Source of the DNA: Cornus controversa
Taxonomy: Eukaryota; Streptophyta; Magnoliopsida; Cornales; Cornaceae
Assembly (NCBI GenBank): GCA_026545225.1
Contig: CM048845.1
Span: forward strand, 125,104,533-125,168,532
DNA: 64,000 bases
Direction: 5' to 3'
Positions 37,188 through 46,664 of this stretch are shown piece by piece. Position 1 is the first letter of the stretch, and every line of letters begins with the position of its first letter. The translations under genes and the position numbers were made by a program. The notes beneath the pieces were generated by a model that saw only the letters and a list, made by a program, of their open reading frames with translations, was not told the origin of the DNA and made no database searches.

Positions 37188-40100
37188 GATCAATATAATT
37201 TAAGACTGTCAAAGAGTGGGGAATCCCTGACGGTCTAGCAATTGAAGAAGCTGGTGCAGCTTCATTCCCCGGAAGTGGTAGTTTTGTTGGAAACCAAGAA
37301 TAGCTCTAAACTTCTTTTTGCAAATTCAGAGATCTATGGGTCTCATGAATAAGTATATATGTGGAGCAGATGGAATTAACCTTATGTGACAATGTGATGT
37401 GCAGATACGTGAAATTAATAAATGTGATTTTCATATTTTAGTGGAAGTGATTTCTCCCCAGGTTTGGTATATGGGTGTTAACCATTTTGTATGCGAGCAC
37501 AGACGACCAAACTAGAGCTTCCCAGTGGGAGATGTTGAAACAAGTCAGACATGGGTGGTCACCTAGATGGGCCATTATTGGTGATTTTAATGACCTTCTA
37601 TCCCCGAATGAAAAGATTAGTGGTCGGTTGAAACCTCAATGGGTTTTCAAGAATTTTAATAACCTAGTTGAAGAGTGCAAATTACATGATATTGGGTTCA
37701 TAAGATTCCCTTATACGGGCTGCAATCATAGAAGTGGATCAGCAAATGTCAAAGAGCGTTTTGATCATGCTCTGGTGAGTCAGGACTGGCAATCTTTGTT
37801 GCCAAGGGCTCGTCTCCAACATTTTCTAGTTGCTGGCTCTGATCATTGTGCACTTCTTCTTGATTTGAAGCATGTGGTTCGTAAGGCCTCTCGTCAGTTT
37901 TATTTTGACTCTAGATGGGTTTCTGGGGGAGACTGTAAGGAGGCTATTGACAAGGATTGGCATGTTGAAAGGCCGGGCTCGAGAATGTTTAAATGGGCAT
38001 CCAAAATTAAAAGTTGTAAGGTGGCTCTCATTGCATGGGCTCGCCATAGTAACTGGAATTCCCGCCACCAAATTGAGTGTTCTAAAGCTCGTCTTATGCA
38101 ATTGAAGGAACAAACCATAAACTTCAATTATGATCACATGCGAGAAACAGAACTTGAGCTAGCTAAACATTGGAAAGAAGAGGAACAATTTTGGCATCAA
38201 AAGTCTCATCTGAAGTAGTTGCAGGCCAGGGATAAAAATTCTAAATTCTTTCACGCCTCCACGGTTCGTAGACGAAGTCGGAATCATATTTTCGGAGTTG
38301 AGGACTATAATGGAGTTTGGCAGGAGGGGGAGGAAGATATCCAATCTATCTTTCTTCAATACTTTCAAGATCTCTTCCGCGCCCAGGCGCTTGGTAATTC
38401 TCTCAATTCATTCATAATGTGCCTCAGAGATTCACAGTCAAAATGAATACTAAGCTTATGGAAGCCCCCACAGAAATGGAAATAAAGAATGCGGTGTTTA
38501 CGATGCAACCTACCAAGGCTCTGAGACCAAATGGTTTCACTAATCTTTTTTACCAAAAATACTGGGACATTGTTAAACAATATGTGATTTCTTTGGTTCA
38601 GAGCTTCATGCATTCTGGCCATTTGTTATCAAGCATGAATCATTCCAATATTATTCTTTTTCCAAAAACAGTGGCCCCTACGACTGTTGAGCAGTATCGT
38701 CCTATCTCTTTATGCAATGTGTCATATAAAATTATCGCCAAAGTACTTGCGAATAGGCTTAAAGGAGTTCTTTCTTAAATTATCATTGATTCTCAAAGTG
38801 CATTTGTGGCTCATAGACAAGTCTCAAACAATATCCTAACAACTCATGAGATCTTGTACTATTTGAAGAACAAAAGAAAAGGCAAACAAGCATTTTTAGC
38901 ATTGAAGCAGGATATAAGTAAGGCGTATGACTATATAGAATGGCCTTTTTGTCGACAATATTTACCCAATTAGGTCTCCATCCCCATTGGATCAATCTCG
39001 TTCATGAATATGTATCCACTGTTTCTCACTCGATTGTAATCAATGGCTAATCAGTGGATTTTTTTAAACCATCTCAAGTCTCCGCCAAGGTGATCCTCTT
39101 TCGCTTATCTTTTCATTTTATGTGCAAAAGCGCTCTCAAATGCGTTGTAGGTGGCTTCCCATAATCATATTCTTTTTGGAATCAAGATTAGAAGGCATGC
39201 GCCGCCTGTTTCTCATCTTTTTTTTGTGGACGATTCAATCATTTTTTGTAAAGCTTCAACGTCAGAGATTCGTTCTGTTAAGCGCATTCTCACTAATTAT
39301 GAACACGTTTCTAGCTAGAAGATTAATTTCTCGAAGTCATCTATTTTTTTCTCTAAGAACGCCAGACCTCATTGCGAAGATCCATGTGTCATTTGCTGTG
39401 TTTATCAGAGGAAGGCAAAAATATTCATTATCTGGGATTACCGGCAGTGATTGGTCGCTCTAAATTTGAAGTGTTTCAGTATGTGGCCCAATGAGTTTCT
39501 GAAAGGCTTGCCTCATGGAAATCACAATTTCTTTCTCCAGTAGGGAGGGAAAGCTTGGTGAAGTCAGTGTTGAGTGCTCTCCCAACATATCTCATATCGT
39601 GTTTTAAACTCCCCAAGAATTTATGTAATTGCCTCACGTCTTAGATCTCGAAATTCTAGTGGGGATCTAGAGGCGATGAGTCGAAGACGCACTGGGTGGA
39701 TTGGAAGTCTTTGTGTGCCACAAAATGTCAAGGAAGGCTGGGTTTCTGACAGATAGAAGCTTACAATCAAGCATTCTTAGCTAAACATGGGTGAAATTTC
39801 AAGGTGTAGCAAAGAGGCATTGCATTTAAATTAATGAAAGCGAAATACTTCCTTGATTGCTCTTTATTTCATGCGAAACTGGGATCAAACCCATCATAGG
39901 CATGGAGGAGTATCTAGGCAACTCAATGTATCATTGAGAATGGATGTAGATGGGTGGTTGGGAATAGAAATTCTATTAATATTTGGTCAGAGAACTGGGT
40001 TCCGAGCCTGTCGTATCATTTATCCTCTTGGTTATCTCCCTCGATTTGTCAAAAAGTTAATGAGTTAATTGATTCAGCTAGAGGCAGCTAGAAGTCTAAT

Positions 40101-41372
40101 TTGATTCGATCTGTTTTTCATCCAATTGAGGTTGATGCAATCCTTCGATGCCCGTTGAGCATTTGTGATCGCGGAGACAGATGTGTCTGGGGTTTTAGTC
40201 AATCGGACTAGTTTTCAGTGAAGTCAGCGTATCATATTGCACATTCCTTATCTTTGGAAATTCATAAGTCAAATAGTAAGGGTGATACAAGTACGTCGGG
40301 GAGGGATCCAAGAGTTTGGCAAAGCATCTGGAAGTGCGAGGTGAAGCCAAAAATCCAACATTTTTTGTGGAGATGTTGCACAAACTCTCTCCCAGTTAGG
40401 CAAAATTTGCAGAGGAGGCGGATGGTGAGTAATGTTGTCTACCCTAGGTGTGGTTTGAAGGATGAGTCGGTTGCCCATCTAATTAGATTTTTGAATGTCA
40501 TCATTCACTTGAAGTTTGGAAGCTTTCGCTATTACGGTGGGATTTTGTGGGTGTACAATTTCATTCTTTTGAAGAGTGGTGGCTCTCTTTGAGTGTCAAG
40601 GGCGTCAGACTGGGGAGGAGTTTCCACTCCTAAGTTTTGTATCTTCTTTTTGTTGGTATATTTGGAAGGCGATGAATCATTTGGTGTTTAATGGTGAACT
40701 TTGGGGCACAAATACTATGGTCCATTTGGCTTTGGGGCAAGCTTGGGAGTTTATGGAGGCGTCATGTTCAGAGTTTTCAAGGATCAATACCGATGGTTTA
40801 TCATATTTGTAGGTTACTTCTAGTTCCCGCTGGTGTCCTCCCTCTCCAGCTGTGGTTAAGTACAATGTGGATGCATCATTCCATGGTTTTTTTTTGGGGG
40901 GGGGGGGGGGGGGGAGGGGGGGAGCGGTCTTTCGAGATTGTTCTGAGTTTAAAGAGTTTCCGGCTTTGAACGCTACGGTTGTAGAAGCTTTAGCGATTCG
41001 TAAAAGCAGTGGTGTGGCGCAAGGGTTGGGTTTTTCAAACTTTTGCTTTGATAGTGATTCATTGATTGTATGTAATGTTATTCTAAGGATCTTGCCGGGT
41101 CCGTCTGATATACAACCCATTGTCGATGATATTCAGGTGATGTTGCAAGGCATTCCCTTAGTTAGCATTTGCCCTGTCTATAGGCAATGGAATGCGGTGG
41201 CTCATGCTTTGGCCATGTTGTCAAGGGGGCCTTTATTGTGTGATTCTAAACTTGAGAATACACCCGCCCCCCAAGCGTGTGGGATCTTACTTGTAATGAT
41301 TGTTGTTTCTCTTAAATCAATTTTTATCATCTTTGCCAGGAAAAAAAATATATATATATATATAGATATATA
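37188..41372 (+). pseudogene. Dead plant LINE (L1-type) ORF2
   Basis: Only the second ORF of a non-LTR retrotransposon is present, broken by stops and frameshifts. Order: endonuclease start (CQRVGNP, VQLHSPEVVVLLETKN, 37207-37335); main endonuclease body 37475-38218 (AIIGDFNDLLSPNEK, HDIGFIRFPYTGCNHRSGSA, VAGSDHCALLLDL) ending in a TAG read as in-frame continuation (ARDKNSKFFHASTVRRRSRN); reverse transcriptase 38419-39350 (VEQYRPISLCNVSYKIIAKV, DISKAYD, and FVDD in place of the usual F/YADD at 39223-39234); a zinc-binding RT-associated domain 40218-40592 (VWQSIWKCEVKPKIQHFLWR); RNase H 40852-41260 (VKYNVDASF, FDSDSLIVCN, QWNAVAHALA). It ends in an A-rich/TA tail at about 41340-41372. ORF1 is missing and I found no TSD. 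It cannot encode a working element. Confidence 0.93.
40896..40922 (+). repeat. Long homopolymer G tract
   Basis: Nineteen G, one A, then seven G interrupt the RNase H domain of the dead LINE right after VDASFHGFF. Such a tract can form a G-quadruplex and is also a typical place for sequencing length errors. Confidence 0.9.
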
Positions 41373-42111
41373 ATTTGAGATTTTACCGTCCGTTTGGTTA
41401 TATAAAAATTAATACAAAAAAGTAAAAGTAAATGAATTTAAAAGAAAGTTAGGTAAATAAAAGAAAAATAAAATTTTCAACATATATTTGTTTGCCATGA
41501 ATTTTTTTCAAAAAAGTTATAGAAAATTGTAATTTTATAGTTTGGAATACATTAAATTTACAAGACAAGGTATTATGTAAATTTATAAAACTTTTTCAAG
41601 AAATCAAAATTTTCTTATGTTATTTGTAGGAAAATTCGGTGGGAAAGTTACTTTCCTACAAAAAATTTCTTTTCCTGCTAACCAAATTCTTGTTCAAAAA
41701 AATTTTATTTCTTTTCCTTTCTTGCTATTTCTATCTAACCATACGTAGGCTAAGAAAGAATAATAATATAAAAGTGTTATTTTAATATTTAATATATTAA
41801 TATTATCACAGTAATCGGGCAAGTCCGGGACTCGGTCTGAGTGCAACAATACTTGTGTAGAGTTACTAAACATAGAAGAGTTCAAAAATACCAAAAGATG
41901 TAAAAAGAATAAATAATAATAATAATAAAAATGATGGAGGGAGACAGTAAGAGAGATAAACAGGATTTTAGTTCAATAAGTTAGGAAAGTAGAAAATTTT
42001 GAGAGTGATGAAATTTTTTGTCACTTTCCAATATCAATTATCCCTTGTATATAAATGAACATTGGATAAATTAAATTTTAAAGTCTCACTATTAATATTG
42101 GTAAAAAAAAA
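41373..42111. other. AT-rich spacer
   Basis: AT-rich DNA between the LINE tail and the first inverted repeat. I see no gene, RNA or bounded element. Confidence 0.5.
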
Positions 42112-42680
42112 TACAATTTCTAAACTACCCCTTATATATAACATTTAAAAAATAAAAAAAATACCAAAAACTCAAACTAATGAAATTAATGTAAGGATGA
42201 TGGTGGTGATAATAATATTTTACATTATATAAGGAATATTAGTTGAGCTAGCATTATTTTAAAATTTGATCTTTTTTTTTTTTTACTTACTTTAATAACT
42301 TTAAAATAATAATAATACGAAGTGTATTTATAGAAAAATTGAAATAAAAAATTTACTTACTTTATTAAATTTAAAATAATTTGAAGTAGGTAGACTCATG
42401 CCATCTGAGTCTTTGCTAAAAAATACTTTTTTATTTCAATTTTTCTATAAATACACTTATTATTAGCATTTTAAATTTAATAAAGTAAGTAATTTTTTTT
42501 AAGAAAAAAGATCAAAATTTAAAATAATGCTAGCTCAAGTAATATTCCTTGTATAATGTAAAATATTATTACCACCACCATCATCGTTGCATTAATCTCA
42601 TTAGTTTATGGTTTTGACATTTTTTCGTTTTTTTTTTAGTTTTTAAATGTTATATATAAGGGGTAGTTTAGGAATTGTGT
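42112..42680. repeat. 570-bp inverted repeat (foldback)
   Basis: The left arm begins ACAATTTCTAAACTACCCCT and the right arm ends AGGGGTAGTTTAGGAATTGT. Matching internal blocks include ATATATAACATTTAAAAA, GATGATGGTGGTG (opposite CACCACCATCATC), AATATTTTACATTATA, GAGCTAGCATTATTTTAAA and TATAGAAAAATTGAAATAAA. The arms meet near 42390-42415 (AGACTCATGCCATCTGAGTCT). No coding sequence or clear TSD was seen, so it may be a foldback or MITE-like element. Confidence 0.85.
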
Positions 42681-43400
42681 TTCAAAAGTTGGCATCACTT
42701 TGCAAGTACATGAGTTAAGTTTGGATACTTATTTACTCACTTTGTAAGTAGAGGAGGTATTATGCTCATTTGAGAAATTTCGGGTTTTTTTTGGCACTTT
42801 TGCCTAAAAAAAATTAGGGTCTAATGGGCGTTGAATGTTACGCATTCTAGCCTCTTAATTTGCATATTTTATTCTCTTAGTGATAGGTTATATGTGATTT
42901 TACTCTGTTTTTGTATTTTCTATCTTTTTCAGGGCTTAATGATTATTTCAGATAAAACTATGATTTTGGGCTTTTAAAGATGATATCCAAGAAGGTTATA
43001 TGAAGCCTATATCTAATGGGTCCATTCAACTCTATATTTCAACTCAAATTAGCCCAAGGAAGAGGTTCAAGAGAATTACAACTGCTTAAGGAGGCTACGG
43101 GCCTGAAGTCCAATTCTACACTTAATCCAGTTTTAATCCCGTTTTGGAAAGTGGACTAAAAAGCTTATTTTCGAGGGTCAATTTAACTTAATTCTCGCGA
43201 TAGTTGAATGAAATTCGATTCTGGACACTTTTGTATTTCACGTAAATTTCATGAATCGGACTTCTACTGGGTCAAAACTTGGGCCGAATATCATCAGAAA
43301 AATATACCTATTTAGGGCTGCGGGAAAATCCTAATTATCTCCTAATTGGATTAGGACTTTATCTCCTAATTGGATTAGGACTTTATGTATTCTCTTGGGG

Positions 43401-43406
43401 TATAAA
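43401..43406 (+). promoter_or_regulatory. TATAAA in left palindrome arm
   Basis: GGGGTATAAAGAGGTGAATT sits about 580 bp into the left arm, where an LTR promoter is expected, and would drive transcription toward the palindrome centre. Confidence 0.5.
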
Positions 43407-44992
43407 GAGGTGAATTGAAGGCTGTTTTAAAGAGAAAAGAAGTGGAGGCCAAGGCATAGAAGACAGAGACAATCCGGGTTTTATTTATTCATTATGTCTT
43501 TTATTATTTTGTTATCTTCTTCTTCTACTATGTGTAACTAAACTCCTCAACTAGAGTTGAGGAGGAAACCTCCATTAATGAAGTGAAGTTCTTTTGTTCA
43601 TTAATTGATTCCCATGTGTGTGATTTAATTGCTTATGATTTTTGCTTCTTGTGATTAATTATTTTATAATTCTTTCATCATCTATATCATGTATATGTGG
43701 TAGTTAGAAAGTATTATAATTAATCTAAGCTTGGGTTTGTATTTCTTAAAAGTGATAATCTTTGATCTTGTGTTTTTCATTAAATTGGATACATAGGATA
43801 CTTAGAATTTTACACTAGTAAAGCGAAGGAAAATCTACCTTTTTAATATATTTTTCATAGTGTTTTATTGTTAAATCTTGAGTAAGCAATAGATTGATTT
43901 CTTGATTGCTACTCCAAATTTGAGAATTAATAAATGAATATTAGAAGCTTTATGGATTTAATGGTGATGGAATCCGAAACCTTAGTTATTTTCTCTATTT
44001 GATTTTAATTGTGTTATTTTATTTGCATGTTAGTTTAATCTCTCTCAAATCAACCAAATTTTGTTTTAAACTAGATTAGTTTTAAATTAATTTGAATTTG
44101 TATTACTTTTTCTTCTCAAAGCATTCCCTTGGGTTCGACCTCATTCTTGCCGATCTATACTTCAATAGATTCGTACACTTGCAAGTTATTTAACAATTTT
44201 AAAACAACATCAAATTCAAGTGTACGAATCTATTGAAGTATAGATCGGCAAGAACGAGGTCGAACCCAAGGGAATGCTTTGAGAAGAAAAAATTAATACA
44301 AATTCAAATTAATTTAAAACTAATCTAGTTTAAACACAAGTTTAGTTGATTTGAGAGAAATTAAACTAACATGAAAATAAAATAACACTATTGAAATCAA
44401 ATAAAGAAAATAACTAAGGTTTTGGATTCCACCACCATTAAATCCATGAAGTTTCTAATATTCATTTATTAATTCCCAAAGTTAGAGTAGCAATCAAAAA
44501 ATCAATCTATTGCTTACTCAAGATTTAACAATAAAGCACTATGAAAAATATATTAAAAGGTAGATTTTCCTTCGCTTCACTAGTGTAAAACTCTAAGCAT
44601 CCTATGTATCCAATTTAATGAAAAACATAAGATCAAATATTATCACTTTTAAGAAATACAAACCCAAGCTTAGATTAATTATAATATTTTCTAACTACCA
44701 CATATACATGATATAGATGGTGAAAGAACTATAAAATAATTAATCACAAGAAACGAAAATCATAAGAATTTAAATCATACACATGGGAATCAATTAATGA
44801 ATAAAAGAACTTCACTTCATTAATGAAGGTTTCCTCCTCAACCCTAGTTGAGGAGTTTAATTACACATAGTAGAAGAAGAAAATAACAAAATAATAAAAG
44901 ACATAATGAATAAATAAAACCCGGATTGTCTCTGTCTTCTCTGCCTTGGCCTCCACTTGTTTTCTCCCCCAAAATAGCCTCCAATTCACCTC

Positions 44993-44998
44993 TTTATA
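44993..44998 (-). promoter_or_regulatory. TATAAA in right palindrome arm
   Basis: Mirror image of the left-arm box (plus strand TCTTTATACCCC). It would fire on the minus strand, also toward the centre, so the two predicted transcripts converge and overlap. Confidence 0.5.
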
Positions 44999-45648
44999 CC
45001 CCAAGAGAATACATAAAGTCCTAATCCAATTAGGAGATAAAGTCCTAATCCAATTAGGAGAAAATTAGGGCTTTCCCGCAGCCCAAAATAGGTATATTTT
45101 TCTGCTGACATTCGGCCCAAGTTTTGACCCAGTAGAAGTCTGATTCACAAAATTTACGTGAAATACAAAAGTGCCCAGAATCGAATTTCGTTCAACCTAC
45201 GCGAGAATTAAGTCGATTTGACCATCGAAAATAAGTTTTTCAGTCCACTTTCCAAAACAGGATTAAAACTGAATTAAGTGTAGAATTGGGCTTCAGGCCC
45301 TTAGCCTCCTTAAGCAGTTGTAGTTCTCTTGAACCTCTTTCTTAGGCTGATTTGAGTTGAAATATAGAGTTGAATGAACCTATTAGATGTAGGCTTCATA
45401 TAACCTTCTTGGATATCAACTTTAAAAGCCCAAAATCATGGTTTTATCTGAAATAATCATTAAGGCCCTGAAAAAGACAAAAAACACAAAAACAGAGTAA
45501 AATCACATATAAACTATCACTAAGAGAATAAAATATGCAAATTAAGAGGTTAGAATGCGTAACATTCAACGCCGATCAGGGTCCAAAGGCGATTGTATAG
45601 GTAAGCTTCGAAAATTCGATTTCAGACTCTTCATTGTATCTGGTGTGC

Positions 45649-45803
45649 ATGTTTCTCAAGGTCATAACTCTCGGTGAGAGTGGGTTAGTTCCCCTCTCTC
45701 TCTCTCACACACACACACAGAGTATGTATGTGACGAAGGATTTCTGATGCCAATTATTATATACAGGGTTGGAAAGACATCTATGATGAATCAATATCCT
45801 TAA
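45649..45803 (+). pseudogene. Rab7/RABG3-like GTPase gene fragment with intron
   Basis: Two short exon pieces spliced at GT...AG read MFLKVITLGESG (45649-45683) and, after a 83-bp CT/CA-rich intron, VGKTSMMNQYP then a stop (45767-45803). Joined, they give the P-loop GESGVGKT and its surroundings, closely matching the start of plant Rab7/RABG3 ([20 protein letters not shown] in the family). The split codon (GG|G) and the intron position are kept, so this is a copied genomic piece, not a processed transcript. After the codons for MNQ, where a second donor would be expected, the sequence is unrelated. It begins only about 70 bp from the palindrome's right TSD. Confidence 0.75.
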
Positions 45804-46664
45804 GCTCGGGATCATAAAATTATTTGCACGCCATGTGCGAGCAGTCAATTCAGATTGCGAACGCTGTTTTTGCTAATGTTTCGGCAAACAAAGAGAGAGT
45901 AAAACAAAGAGATCGATAGAGATCATTTGCTGAAATTATTAATTACCACAGGGTATTGTAAAAGTACTCCCCTTCTAGAGGATTTTAAAGTTTGAAAACA
46001 GAGTCTTGACTTTTATCCCTTCGTTAGACATGTATAGTACAATGGCACTATAGTATAGCACCATACCTATCCGTTAACATCCCTAAACAATTTGTCAAGT
46101 TAGCAATAAAATAGTACATGTCAGCATAGAGAAATGAGGAATCCATTTCCTTAATCCAGCATATCTACGTAATTTAAAGTAGTGCTTTCTATGCTGAATG
46201 TTATTTTTCTGTGCAAATATCTTAGCTTAGCAAACATCTTTTGCAAATCAGTCCAGAAACAATGTTTATCTTTCTTCCAATTTCAAATTAAACTTTAGCA
46301 AACACTAATCCGTGCAGTCAAACCCTAATTGTGGAACATAATTCTTTCAAGTTATTTCAGCTGCTTGATCAAGTATCAAAATTATCTATACATTATAGAA
46401 GAAATCATCCCATTATATGGAACTTCAGTAAGTTTAGGCACAAGTTTAATAGGAAATAGACATGTAAACGGATCATGATTAAAAAAAAAATGAGGCATTA
46501 CTGGTTACTAATTTACTATGTTAGAAAACAGCTACACTCACTAATACATAACGCAGATAGCAGGATAAAAGGTTTATTCCTCTCAGACCCCCGCACTTGT
46601 CACTACAGTTCCATTTATAAATGCTCAAATAGAGTACAGGAGTTGACAGCAAATTAAAACCATG
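45804..46664. other. Spacer next to CLP1 3' end
   Basis: No gene seen; the part nearest 46664 should be CLP1 3' UTR. Confidence 0.5.

Larger units (their letters stand above)
42822..45578. mobile_element. 2.76-kb palindrome of two inverted LTR-like arms, 5-bp TSD
   Basis: The left arm (42822-44181) and right arm (44217-45578) are reverse complements with about 5 differences in the first 100 bases compared by eye, and are separated by 35 bp. The outer ends are TAATGGGCGTTGAATGTTAC and (reverse complement of the right end) TGATCGGCGTTGAATGTTAC, so the unit ends in CA and probably began with TG. GGGTC flanks it on both sides (42817-42821, 45579-45583). Each arm reads like an LTR: TG...GTTACGCATTCT start, a doubled TCTCCTAATTGGATTAGGAC, TATAAAGAGG, then ACTAAACTCCTCAACTAGAG, and a CCTTGGGTTCGACCTCATTC...GTACACTTG end typical of Ty3/gypsy LTRs. 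There is no primer site, gag or pol. Confidence 0.85.

Noticed and set aside
37475-38218. The 247-codon endonuclease ORF as a host gene
   Set aside because: It is continuous in order with reverse transcriptase and RNase H pieces of one LINE and is interrupted by stops on both sides.
42816-45586. 9-bp TSD AGGGTCTAA / AGGGTCCAA round the palindrome (Mutator interpretation)
   Set aside because: It would leave non-matching terminal bases; the 5-bp GGGTC reading gives ends that match each other and the TG...CA pattern of LTRs.
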